A stretch of DNA of 14,162 bases from NCBI GenBank assembly GCA_937868205.1, contig CALMMC010000103.1, positions 1 through 14,162 on the forward strand, read 5' to 3'. The notes below the pieces were generated by a model. The model saw only the letters and a list, made by a program, of their open reading frames with translations, was not told where the DNA came from and made no database searches. Source of the DNA: JAAZPG01 sp012797375. GTDB lineage: Bacteria; Acidobacteriota; Aminicenantia; Aminicenantales; UBA4085. Shown here piece after piece: positions 1-6,398 of the stretch; positions within the stretch are counted from its first letter, which is position 1; every line of letters begins with the position of its first letter. Both the position numbers and the translations under genes were made by a program.

Positions 1-375
1 GCCCGGGTGTTCGCGATGGATGGGACGCGGACAACGCCCGCGATAAGGCTGGGAGTGTCCGGCGGCCGGGGAATCGAAAGCGCCCCGGCCCCGGGGCTCC
101 GGCTGTGGGCCGACGCCGGCTACCGTCGGGCGAAGATCACGGGGTTCAAAGGCGATTTCAGTTATTTCTGGGGTTATCCCGAGGGCGGATATTGGGAAGA
201 GAGCTCGGACGTCCCGCTCTATTATTATGAATTCGACGATTCCGGGGAAGGACCGGTCTACGCATCGCTGAGCATGCCCGGCCTTTGGGCCGGGCATCGC
301 CTCACCAAAATCCGGGACGCGGCCGTGGATCTCTCCGGTTTTTATCTCAAAGCGGGCCTGGGGATCGCTTTTTAG
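1..375 (+). CDS. C-terminal part of a probable outer-membrane beta-barrel protein (5' end outside the window)
   Basis: The reading frame is open to the left edge of the window, so this is the end of a longer gene, stopping at TAG 373-375. The visible 120 or so residues alternate polar and hydrophobic/aromatic positions in short strands (for example LRLWADAGYRR and VDLSGFYLKAGLGIAF) joined by acidic, Tyr/Gly-rich loops. The chain ends in Phe after a typical final strand, which is the usual recognition signal for barrel insertion in the outer membrane. No enzymatic motif is visible. A GTG at position 7 and an ATG at 16 could be read as starts, but neither has a ribosome binding site in view and a complete barrel would need more sequence. 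The family cannot be named; the outer-membrane assignment is inference from strand pattern and C-terminus. Confidence 0.55.
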   Translation, partial: ARVFAMDGTRTTPAIRLGVSGGRGIESAPAPGLRLWADAGYRRAKITGFKGDFSYFWGYPEGGYWEESSDVPLYYYEFDDSGEGPVYASLSMPGLWAGHRLTKIRDAAVDLSGFYLKAGLGIAF

Positions 376-432
376 TAAAACCTTTTTGCCGATATCGCCG
401 CAAGAGCCGCGGGCCGCCCCGCCCGCTCGTCC

Positions 433-461
433 TTGACGCCCCCGGGGCTCTCTTTTATACT
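433..461 (+). promoter_or_regulatory. sigma-70-type promoter for the MFS permease
   Basis: TTGACG at 433-438 and TATACT at 456-461 are separated by exactly 17 bases. Each hexamer matches the bacterial housekeeping consensus at five of six positions. A start of transcription near 468 would leave a 5' leader of about 60 bases before the ATG at 530. The promoter lies in the gap after the barrel gene, so the permease is probably its own transcription unit. Confidence 0.6.
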
Positions 462-529
462 CCATCCAATGTTTGGAGGCGGCGACCGGGGCGGCCCCCG
501 GGAACCGTGAGACGCAAGGAGGATCCCGC

Positions 530-1852
530 ATGACCGCCGTGACCAAGAGCCCGCGCAACAAGCTGTTCTTCATGATGGTCCTGGAGTTCTTCATCTGGGG
601 CGCCTGGCTGCCTCTGATCTACAGCTACCTGCCCAGCCTCGGGTTCACGCCCGTCGAGCAGGCCTGGATCCTGAACGCCTTCCCCATCGCCGCCATCATC
701 GGCATGTTCTTCAGCAACCAGTTCGCCGACCGCCATTTCGCGGCCGAGAAGTTCCTCGGCTTCAGCCATCTCATCGGCGGCGTGGCCATGCTCGGCCTGG
801 GCTTCACCCGCGCCTTCTGGCCGTTCCTGATCCTGATGTGGATCCATTGCCTGTTCTATGTCCCGACCAACTCGATCGCCAACTCGATCGCCTTCGCCAA
901 CATGAAGGATCCCCAGAAGGAGTTCGGCCTCATCCGCATGGGCGGCACCTTGGGCTGGATTTTAGCCGCCTGGCCGTTCACCTTCATCCTGGTCGATTGG
1001 GCCCGGGTCAAAGCGGCCGCGCCCAAGGGCATGGTCGCCTGGATCGGCACGGTCCTGGGCTCGGGGCTCACCGGCCAGGCGCTGAAACAGGCCACCCGCT
1101 GGACCTTCATCGTGGCCGCCGTCGCCTCCCTGGCCCTGGCCGCCTTCAGCCTGCTCCTGCCCCACACGCCGCCGAAGAAGAAGGCCGCGGGCGCCGCGAA
1201 CGGGACGGAACGCTTCGCCTGGCTGGAAGCCTTCAAGCTGCTCGGGCGGCCCTTCGTCCTGATTCTCTGGCTCATCGCCTTCATCGACGCCTTCGTCCAC
1301 AACCTTTATTTCAACTGGACCGGAACCTTTCTCGGCGCGGCCCCGGCGGCGGGCGGCGTGGGCATCGCCGGCAACTGGATCATGCCGGTGATGAGCCTGG
1401 GCCAGGTCTCGGAGCTCCTGACCATGCTCATCCTGGGCGTGGTGTTGAAGAAGCTGGGATGGCGGATCACGATGCTCGTCGGCATCCTGGGCCATGCCGC
1501 CCGGTTCGCGGTCTATGCCTTCTTCCCCTCCCAACCTTGGATGATCATAACCGTCCAGATCCTGCACGGCATCTGCTACGCTTTCTTCTTCGCCACCGTC
1601 TATATCTTCGTGGACACGTATTTTCCCAAGGACGTCCGCTCCAGCGCCCAGGGGTTGTTCAACGTGATGATCCTCGGCCTGGGCGTTCTGGCGGCCAACT
1701 CCCTGGGGCCTTGGCTGCTGCAGTCGGTCTTCACCACGGCGGGGGTCACCGACTACAAGTCGATGTTCCTGCTGCCTTGCCTGATCGCCCTGGGCGCGGC
1801 GATCTTTCTGGCCGCGGCCTTCCGGCCGCCGGCCGCGCCGGCCAAGGATTAA
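530..1852 (+). CDS. MFS permease of the nucleoside:H+ symporter (NupG/NHS) type
   Basis: A 440-residue inner-membrane transporter with about 12 hydrophobic segments. The loop after the second segment reads ADRHFAAEKFL (residues 66-76), and a second conserved block KEFGLIRMGGTLGW lies at about 130-143. Both match the pattern of the nucleoside:H+ symporter family, whose E. coli members NupG and XapB import nucleosides with protons. A late block YFPKDVRSSAQGLFNVM fits the same family. The ATG at 530 was chosen because AAGGAGG at 516-522 sits 7 bases upstream; the frame remains open back to 473 but without a comparable site. The gene stands alone behind its own promoter and converges with dsrC. 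Substrate is inferred from family only; related sugar transporters in MFS cannot be excluded. Confidence 0.85.
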   Translation: MTAVTKSPRNKLFFMMVLEFFIWGAWLPLIYSYLPSLGFTPVEQAWILNAFPIAAIIGMFFSNQFADRHFAAEKFLGFSHLIGGVAMLGLGFTRAFWPFLILMWIHCLFYVPTNSIANSIAFANMKDPQKEFGLIRMGGTLGWILAAWPFTFILVDWARVKAAAPKGMVAWIGTVLGSGLTGQALKQATRWTFIVAAVASLALAAFSLLLPHTPPKKKAAGAANGTERFAWLEAFKLLGRPFVLILWLIAFIDAFVHNLYFNWTGTFLGAAPAAGGVGIAGNWIMPVMSLGQVSELLTMLILGVVLKKLGWRITMLVGILGHAARFAVYAFFPSQPWMIITVQILHGICYAFFFATVYIFVDTYFPKDVRSSAQGLFNVMILGLGVLAANSLGPWLLQSVFTTAGVTDYKSMFLLPCLIALGAAIFLAAAFRPPAAPAKD

Positions 1853-1885
1853 GGCGGGAAACGGGCCCGGAGGGACGCGGCTCGT

Positions 1886-1932
1886 CCGGGCCGGCCGTCG
1901 CCGAGACGGCCCGGGACCGTAGAACAACGGTC
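1886..1932. terminator. possible stem-loops between the convergent MFS and dsrC genes
   Basis: Two inverted repeats fill the 130-base convergent gap. GGCCGTC/GACGGCC (1893-1899 and 1905-1911) has a five-base loop; a competing 8-bp pairing joins 1886-1893 to 1907-1914. GACCGT/ACGGTC (1915-1920 and 1927-1932) has a six-base loop. Neither is followed by a strong T run (only TTGTGATTT on the + strand), so intrinsic termination is plausible from position but not well supported. Confidence 0.3.
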
Positions 1933-1982
1933 TTGTGATTTCCTAAGCCGGCGGCATCGCGGCGGCGAAAAAGAGTCGCGGC

Positions 1983-2303
1983 TCAGACGCAGCCGTCGGG
2001 CTTGGGCAGGCCGGCCAGCTTGCAGGCCCCCTTGGCCGGTCCCGAGGGAAACAGCTCGTAAATATGCTTGAGGGTGAGGCCCGTCGTCTGGCAGATCTTC
2101 CGGACCATCGGGGCGAGCTGTTTTTCCACGTAGTATCCGCGGATATATTCGATGACCGCCCAATGCTCCGGTCCCAATTCGTCAAGGCCTTCCTCCCGTT
2201 TAGCCAGGGCGAGGGCCACGCGTTTGTCCCACTCTTCGGGGTTCTCCAGGAATCCTTCCTCGTTCAGAACAACGGCTTTTCCATCGATCTCCAGGGTCGA
2301 CAT
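1983..2303 (-). CDS. dsrC: DsrC-type sulfur carrier protein (DsrC/TusE family), two-cysteine form
   Basis: A 106-residue protein matching the DsrC/TusE family along its length: GFLENPEEWD near the N-terminus, the EHWAVIEYIRGYY block at 46-58, and the C-terminal arm GPAKGACKLAGLPKPDGCV. Both cysteines that define true DsrC are present, Cys94 (CysB) and penultimate Cys105 (CysA), 11 apart as in DsrC; TusE keeps only the last one. DsrC carries a persulfide or trisulfide on this flexible arm and passes sulfur to or from partner enzymes in the cytoplasm. The stretch between the conserved helix and the YELFP motif is about eight residues shorter than in E. coli TusE or DsrAB-associated DsrC, so this is a short-loop variant. 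The ATG has AGGAGG 7 bases upstream. No dsrAB is in view; it closes the metal-sulfur gene run. An extra Cys71 lies outside the arm. Confidence 0.9.
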   Translation of the reverse strand: MSTLEIDGKAVVLNEEGFLENPEEWDKRVALALAKREEGLDELGPEHWAVIEYIRGYYVEKQLAPMVRKICQTTGLTLKHIYELFPSGPAKGACKLAGLPKPDGCV

Positions 2304-2377
2304 CCGATATCCTCCTCAAATAAAACTGATCGGAAACGTATATTATCATCTTTTCGGAGAAAAACGGAATTATTTTT
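2304..2377 (-). promoter_or_regulatory. AT-rich gap upstream of dsrC
   Basis: This 74-base gap is sharply richer in A and T than the surrounding genes and contains GATAATATACG on the - strand about 35-45 bases before the dsrC ATG. A -10-like GATAAT can be seen, but no convincing -35 hexamer sits 16-18 bases above it. A short inverted repeat TTTTC-TCC-GAAAA lies here. It may give dsrC a promoter of its own; the boxes are too weak to be sure. Confidence 0.25.
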
Positions 2378-2620
2378 TCAGAATCGGAGCGCCATGCCCG
2401 CCCTCCCGGCCTCGACGCGCCCCGGCAACTCGGTCCGAAGAAACTCGATCGCCTTTTCTCCCGTGCAGTGGCAGGGGACCACGAGACCGGGATTGATCTC
2501 CCTGAGCGCGGCCGCCGTCGAAATCGAGCGCTCCCGGTCCGCCCGAAGCAAGTGAAAGCCTCCGATCGCCGCGGTCTCCTCTCGGCCGGGAGGCTGATCC
2601 TTAGGGCTCTCAATGATCAC
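2378..2620 (-). pseudogene. C-terminal remnant of a metallo-beta-lactamase-fold hydrolase
   Basis: Eighty codons that resemble only the last third of MBL-fold proteins of the type annotated as 7,8-dihydropterin-6-methyl-4-(beta-D-ribofuranosyl)aminobenzene-phosphate-synthase-like. The recognisable parts are AAIGGFHLL (His23) and LVVPCHCTGEKAIEFL (His51), then GRVEAGRAGMALRF, the usual C-terminal strand. The N-terminal HxHxDH metal-binding half is absent. The frame closes at a stop at 2639-2641, and the only available start is a GTG at 2618-2620 that lies just upstream of, and overlaps, the end of the DIM gene, with no clear ribosome binding site. It is therefore most likely a remnant left by a deletion, or an assembly join. 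A functional stand-alone 80-residue protein is unlikely because an MBL fold needs both halves. Confidence 0.6.
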
Positions 2621-2948
2621 AGAGATTATCGCCCGGGCTCAGCGTTCCGGCGAGAAAATCGCCGGCAAGACGCTCCGGCGTCTCCACGGGCGCGCCGACG
2701 ATCACTTTAATCCCCCGCTCGGCGAAAAGGGACATGGCCCTCCCCCCCATGCCGCCGGCGATGATCACCTCCGCCCCTTGTTCGGCCAGCCAGCCCGGCA
2801 AAAGCCCCGGCTCGTGCGGAGGGGCGTCGATGTCCGTCCGGACGACGATTTTTTTCTCCTTCGGATCGACTTCGACGAGGGCGAATTTTTCGCAGTGTCC
2901 GAAATGAGCGGACAACCGCCCGTTCGCCATGGGAATCGCGATTTTCAT
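2610..2948 (-). CDS. DIM (NifX/NifB C-terminal) domain protein 1, metal-sulfur cluster binding
   Basis: A 112-residue single-domain protein of the dinitrogenase iron-molybdenum cofactor family. It begins MKIAIPMANGRLSAHFGHCEKF, with the HFGHCEKF motif at 15-22 supplying His and Cys candidates for cluster binding. AEVIIAGGMGGRAMSLFAERGIKVIVGA follows at about 59-86, and it ends in NLCDH (108-112), the usual terminus of this subgroup. Members include NifX, NafY and the Desulfovibrio orange protein, which bind Fe-Mo-S or Mo-Cu-S clusters in the cytoplasm. The ATG has AAAGGAG 8 bases upstream. The gene lies 35 bases after the NifU-Mrp remnant. No nitrogenase genes are near, so a nitrogenase role is not supported; an ORP-like role is inferred from the MinD-ferredoxin neighbours. 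The protein looks intact. Confidence 0.88.
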   Translation of the reverse strand: MKIAIPMANGRLSAHFGHCEKFALVEVDPKEKKIVVRTDIDAPPHEPGLLPGWLAEQGAEVIIAGGMGGRAMSLFAERGIKVIVGAPVETPERLAGDFLAGTLSPGDNLCDH

Positions 2949-2983
2949 CAGAGGGACTCCTTTATTATTGTCATTTTGTGGTT

Positions 2984-3355
2984 TCAGATTTTCCTTCCAT
3001 TTGATGCGGCCGGTTCTCCGGCTTCCGGCCGCCTCCCCCGCCGGTCAAAAATCGTCCGAACGATCTCCCGCATGATCCCGGCCGCCGGCGATCCGGCGAA
3101 ATGCCGGACGTAAACGCTTCCCTCATCGCCGGCTTCGGCGATTTTCGGGTCGATCGGGATGGAACCGCAGAACGGGACACCCATGTCGTCGGCGATTCGT
3201 TTGCCCGCGCCGCCGCGGAGAATCGGGGTGATTTCGCCGCGCGGGCCGGTGATCCGCGCCCGGCCGTCCGCGTCCTTCGCCCGGCCGAGGCGCCGCGGAT
3301 GCATGGCATGATCCAGGGCGATCGAAGAAACGACTTCGGATTTCGATTCATCCAT
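2984..3355 (-). pseudogene. fused remnant: NifU-like N-terminus joined in frame to Mrp/NBP35 ATPase C-terminus
   Basis: The 123-residue frame reads as two unrelated pieces. Residues 14-40 (LDHAMHPRRLGRAKDADG, then ARITGPRG) follow the start of NifU/IscU-type Fe-S scaffolds, where the next residues should be a CGD motif; here RGE stands in that place. From about residue 44 (ILRGGAGKRIADDMGVPF, then SIPIDPKIAEAGDEG) the sequence follows the C-terminal end of Mrp/NBP35 P-loop ATPases up to REIVRTI near 102, followed by a Pro/Gly-rich tail. The scaffold's remaining cysteines and the whole ATP-binding half of Mrp are missing, so neither parent function can remain. The ATG overlaps the end of MinD-ferredoxin ATPase 1 by 8 bases. 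Ancestral order was probably MinD-NifU-Mrp-DIM. Real internal deletion and assembly error both remain possible. Confidence 0.65.
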
Positions 3356-4355
3356 GTTTGTCGCCCGGCTTCATCAATTCCAACCGATCCCAAACGCTCC
3401 TGATGTCCCCGGCGCCGGGAGCATCGATTTCCACGACCGCCTTTTCCCGCACTTGAGCCCGGGTGAAGGCCGGATCGTAACGGATCCGCCCGGCGAGCCG
3501 GGCTCCTTTCCGTCGCGCCGCCGTTTCGATCCGGTCGGCCGTTTCCGGGTTGAGATCCCATTTGTTGATACAAACGGAGGCCGGGATGCCGAAATGACCG
3601 GCCAGGGAAAGAACCCGCTCCAGGTCATGCTCTCCCGAAACGGTCGGCTCGGTGACGATCAAAATCCGCGAGGCGCCCGTCACCGAAGCGATGACGGGGC
3701 AGCCGATTCCGGGAGGGCCGTCCACGAGAATCAAGCCGCGTCCTTGCTCCCCGGCCAGGCGGCGCGCCTCGCGCCGGACGGTCGAGACGAGCTTGCCCGA
3801 GTTTTCGGCGGCCGGGGCCAACCGGGCGTGAACGAGGGGCCCGCAACGCGTTTCCGAAATCATCCACTCCCCGCCGACCGTCTCGGGAAAATCAACGGCT
3901 TGTTCGGGGCAAAAACGGACGCACACGCCGCATCCCTCGCAGGCGACGGGATCGATGGCATAGAGGGAAGGAACTTCCCCGCCCGACGCATTCCGCATTT
4001 CCCGGATCACGGCGTTCGTCCGGACCGGACAAGAACGGACGCAATAGCCGCAGTCGCGGCAATCCGCGGCCCCCGGGGAAACATCCGGTTCGGAAGACAC
4101 GGATAAAACGGCGCCGAACCGGCAAAGGATCGAACACAATCCGCAGCCGGTGCACGCCTCCGGCCGGATGACCGCCTCCCGCCCGCTTCGGAACTCGTGC
4201 CGTTCCCGGACGCGGGGCGAGAGCACCAGGTGCAAGTCGGCCGCGTCGACGTCGCAGTCCGCGATCACCGGACGGCCGGCCAGAACCGCGAACGAGGCCG
4301 TGAGGCTGGTTTTGCCGGTCCCGCCCTTGCCGCTGATGACGACGAGTTCTTCCAT
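3348..4355 (-). CDS. MinD/ParA-type ATPase with inserted ferredoxin domain (ATPase 1), three Fe-S motifs
   Basis: A cytoplasmic P-loop ATPase with the deviant Walker A motif GKGGTGKTS near the N-terminus and LILVDGPPGIGCP as the Walker B/switch region. Between them is a ferredoxin-like insert. Counting from the upstream GTG as residue 1 (338 residues), cysteine sets CxxCxxCxxxC lie at 71-81, 102-112 and 142-152. Two sets are usual for this family, so a third cluster is unusual. Relatives occur as pairs in the orange-protein operon of Desulfovibrio and are thought to use ATP to load or transfer metal-sulfur clusters. I prefer the ATG at 4355, because MEELVVISGKGG matches the family start. A GTG at 4364 with GAGG 5 bases upstream would add three residues and overlaps the stop of a mini-ORF. 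The gene sits between ATPase 2 and the NifU-Mrp remnant. Confidence 0.88.
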   Translation of the reverse strand: MEELVVISGKGGTGKTSLTASFAVLAGRPVIADCDVDAADLHLVLSPRVRERHEFRSGREAVIRPEACTGCGLCSILCRFGAVLSVSSEPDVSPGAADCRDCGYCVRSCPVRTNAVIREMRNASGGEVPSLYAIDPVACEGCGVCVRFCPEQAVDFPETVGGEWMISETRCGPLVHARLAPAAENSGKLVSTVRREARRLAGEQGRGLILVDGPPGIGCPVIASVTGASRILIVTEPTVSGEHDLERVLSLAGHFGIPASVCINKWDLNPETADRIETAARRKGARLAGRIRYDPAFTRAQVREKAVVEIDAPGAGDIRSVWDRLELMKPGDKHG

Positions 4356-4360
4356 GCCGG

Positions 4361-4411
4361 TCACGCCTTCCTCGGCTCGTCCGCGCTTGTCCGAGCCTCG
4401 AATGATTTCAT
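4361..4411 (-). CDS. 16-codon mini-ORF between the two MinD-type ATPases
   Basis: Within the 113-base gap between the ATPases, an ATG at 4409-4411 preceded by AAGGA (5-base spacing) opens a frame of 16 codons, MKSFEARTSADEPRKA. Its TGA at 4361-4363 overlaps the alternative GTG start of ATPase 1 as GTGA. It could be a coupling leader peptide, the surviving ends of a deleted gene, or chance. No homology is recognised. Confidence 0.25.
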   Translation of the reverse strand: MKSFEARTSADEPRKA

Positions 4412-4477
4412 AATGATCCTTGAGGGTGGAAAGCGGGCAGATCTCCGTTCGCTCGAGGACTCATAGGTCAACATGGT

Positions 4478-5335
4478 TCATGGCTCCAATCCGCATCTTT
4501 CCCCGTCCGCGGAAAATAGCTTCTCGGCCAGCCGCTCGAACAGCGCCCGGTATTCCGGCAGCGTTTCAACGATCAGCCGGCCGCGGGAATAAGCCTCAGC
4601 GATCCTCCGGTCGTCCGGGATTTCCAGAACGACGGGAATCTTCTTTCCCGCGCAATATTCCTGGACCCGGTTGTCTCCGGTCCCGATCCGGTTGACGACG
4701 ACGCTGTAAGGAAGGCCGAGCTCCCGGACAAGGTCGACGGCCAGCCGGAGATCGTACAGCCCGAAGGGAGTCGGTTCCGTCACGAGCAGAACGTGATCCG
4801 CGCCCCGGACGGCGGCGACGACGGGGCATGATGTCCCCGGAGGGGCGTCCAGGATCGCCGGCCGCCCGGCCGGAAGGCCGGCCTTGACCGCCCGGATCAA
4901 AGGGGGCGAAAGGGATTCCCCGACGTCCAGCCGGCCCTCGATCAGCGTGATCCCCCGGGATTTCGACGAAACAACCACCCCGAGGCGGCGGGAGGTTTCG
5001 CGGATCGCCTTCCTCGGACAAACCCGGACGCATCCGCCGCAGCCATGGCACATGGAGGGAAAGACGAGGGGGATCGTCCCGAAGGAGACGATAGCGTGAT
5101 AAGCGCAGAATTTCCCGCATTCGCCGCAGCCGTCGCATCGGGCTTCATCCACCTCGGGGACGGGAAGAGAAACGATCTCCTCGGTCCTCCGGCTCGTTTT
5201 CAAAAACAGCCCGGCATTCGGCTCCTCCACGTCGCAATCCAAAAGCCAGGCCCTGGAGCGGAGCACGCGGGCCAAGTTGACGGCCACGGTCGTTTTCCCC
5301 GTGCCGCCCTTGCCGGACGCAATCGCCAGGATCAT
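4478..5335 (-). CDS. MinD/ParA-type ATPase with inserted ferredoxin domain (ATPase 2)
   Basis: A 285-residue cytoplasmic P-loop ATPase. Walker A is GKGGTGKTT at 8-16, DCDVEEPN at 33-40 is the conserved segment that follows it, and AILDAPPGTSCP at 160-171 is the Walker B/switch region. The insert holds two CxxCxxCxxxC sets, Cys67-70-73-77 and Cys96-99-102-106, enough for two [4Fe-4S] clusters. This is the standard architecture of ferredoxin-MinD proteins that accompany DIM proteins in anaerobes. The length is normal and no lesion is seen. The ATG at 5333-5335 overlaps the TGA of the preceding methyltransferase remnant (ATGA), pointing to translational coupling, and its own ribosome binding site is weak. 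It likely works as a partner of ATPase 1 in cluster assembly or transfer; the exact substrate is unknown. Confidence 0.9.
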   Translation of the reverse strand: MILAIASGKGGTGKTTVAVNLARVLRSRAWLLDCDVEEPNAGLFLKTSRRTEEIVSLPVPEVDEARCDGCGECGKFCAYHAIVSFGTIPLVFPSMCHGCGGCVRVCPRKAIRETSRRLGVVVSSKSRGITLIEGRLDVGESLSPPLIRAVKAGLPAGRPAILDAPPGTSCPVVAAVRGADHVLLVTEPTPFGLYDLRLAVDLVRELGLPYSVVVNRIGTGDNRVQEYCAGKKIPVVLEIPDDRRIAEAYSRGRLIVETLPEYRALFERLAEKLFSADGERCGLEP

Positions 5336-5529
5336 GCGGCTTCCCGGAGACGTCCAAGCATTCGTCTTGAAGCATCCGCGGCGCGCGGCCGGCGAGACGG
5401 AATAATCCCCGGCCCCACTCCCGCCCTTCGAAGGATCTTCTCGGGAGAATGAAGACGATCCCGGAATCCGTATTCCAAAGCCCTCAGGCGAAACGAGATA
5501 TCGCTTTGACGAGGGGGATCCGCCGTCAT
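5332..5529 (-). pseudogene. N-terminal remnant of a class I SAM-dependent methyltransferase
   Basis: The 65-codon frame starts with ATG 5527-5529, which overlaps the DUF89 stop as ATGA and has GGGAGG 5 bases upstream, and it ends in a TGA overlapping the ATG of ATPase 2. Residues 20-41 (YGFRDRLHSPEKILRRAGVGPG) match the start of a common small methyltransferase type in which PG is followed by the SAM-binding motif TVLDFGCGPG. Here that motif is missing, and after residue 41 the frame turns into Arg/Ala-rich sequence without similarity. In another frame the bases from about 5413 downward read GPGDYSVSPAARR, resembling the segment just after the glycine loop. A deletion combined with a frameshift would explain this. 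The remnant cannot bind SAM. It could also be a new short coupling ORF; that is less likely. Confidence 0.5.
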
Positions 5530-6398
5530 GCGAGCCTCCCTTGCGCCCCGGCGGACCGGATTAGGACATGCGCCCCGACCGGCGCGCCCGCCTCGGCCGC
5601 GATGACCGGACATTTGACCTTGAAAAGGAAAAAAATGTTTTTGGGATGCCCGGCGAGCGTCTCGAAATTCCCCTGGCCTTTGGCCAAAACGAGGTCCGCC
5701 GCCTCGAACCGCCTCAGGAATTCCGGGGAACAATCCTCCAGCAGCGTCCCCGGCGCATCCGAGCCGTTGTCGATGATCTCGACGATTTCAGCAAGCCCGG
5801 CCGCCCGGGCGTCGGCCCGGGTGGCGTCGTTGAGGATCGGCCCGCCCCTGACCGCGACCGTCACGCGCGAGGGTCCCAGCCGTTCAATAAACAGGCGATC
5901 CATGACGATTTCTCCGGCGTTGTCGGCCAGATAGAGAATGTTCTCGGCGGAGAGGATCTCCTCCCGGAATCCGTTTTCCTCTCCGACCAACGGCCGGGTC
6001 ATAGCCTGGGCGATCGATTCCCTGACGCTGGTTTCCGAGATCGCGCCGGGAGCGCCGAGATCGATGACATTTCCCGCGGCGGCCAATCTCGCCGCCAGGA
6101 TCAGCGGGTCCGGCGCGGCCGATATTTCCTCCCGCAATCCCGGCATCAAGGCCAGGGCGAAAAGGTTCTGCCGCTCTTTCGCTTCCCGATACGGATCCCC
6201 GCGGCCGGAGAGCCCGCGGATCCGCCGGTGAAGCTCCCGGCCGAAGACCGCCGGCGCCGTATCCAGGGACATCTCGGTGATCCGGGCCAGGATCTCGCGC
6301 AGAAAGCTCTCATGAAACGCCGGATCCGTCGAAACCATGCGGGCGGCGTCCAGGGTCTGGCGGACAAAACACGGAAGGCAGTCCAAAGACGTCTTCAT
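5526..6398 (-). CDS. DUF89 (ARMT1-like) metal-dependent phosphatase family protein
   Basis: A 290-residue protein with the usual prokaryotic DUF89 layout. It opens MKTSLDCLPCFVRQTLDAAR, with the Cys7-x-x-Cys10 motif of this branch. The core LADNAGEIVMDRLFIERL (157-174) holds the Asp159, Asn160, Gly162, Glu163 metal-site motif; RGGPILNDAT lies at 184-193 and LAKGQGNFETL at 238-248. Characterised relatives are metal-dependent phosphatases that remove damaged phosphorylated metabolites; the substrate here is unknown. The ATG at 6398 is chosen because it matches the family start and has GGGAGG 4 bases upstream; an ATG at 6437 would add 13 residues. The stop overlaps the ATG of the methyltransferase remnant. 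Its place in a metal-sulfur gene run is the best hint to a physiological role. Confidence 0.88.
   Translation of the reverse strand: MKTSLDCLPCFVRQTLDAARMVSTDPAFHESFLREILARITEMSLDTAPAVFGRELHRRIRGLSGRGDPYREAKERQNLFALALMPGLREEISAAPDPLILAARLAAAGNVIDLGAPGAISETSVRESIAQAMTRPLVGEENGFREEILSAENILYLADNAGEIVMDRLFIERLGPSRVTVAVRGGPILNDATRADARAAGLAEIVEIIDNGSDAPGTLLEDCSPEFLRRFEAADLVLAKGQGNFETLAGHPKNIFFLFKVKCPVIAAEAGAPVGAHVLIRSAGAQGRLA

Noticed and set aside
409..426. GCGGGC/GCCCGC stem-loop after the barrel gene as a terminator
   Set aside because: A six-base GC stem arises easily in this composition and is not followed by a T run.
869..892. Perfect 12-base tandem repeat AACTCGATCGCC x2
   Set aside because: It encodes NSIANSIA within a normal membrane helix of the permease. 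Two copies inside a conserved gene need no special explanation.
838..1938. A second + strand frame of 366 codons overlapping the MFS permease
   Set aside because: The product is Arg/Pro/Gly/His-rich without family motifs, while the overlapping permease is complete and has a promoter and ribosome binding site.
1983..2303. DsrC as evidence for dissimilatory sulfite reduction
   Set aside because: No dsrAB or other dsr genes are in the window, and stand-alone DsrC proteins occur in many other organisms.
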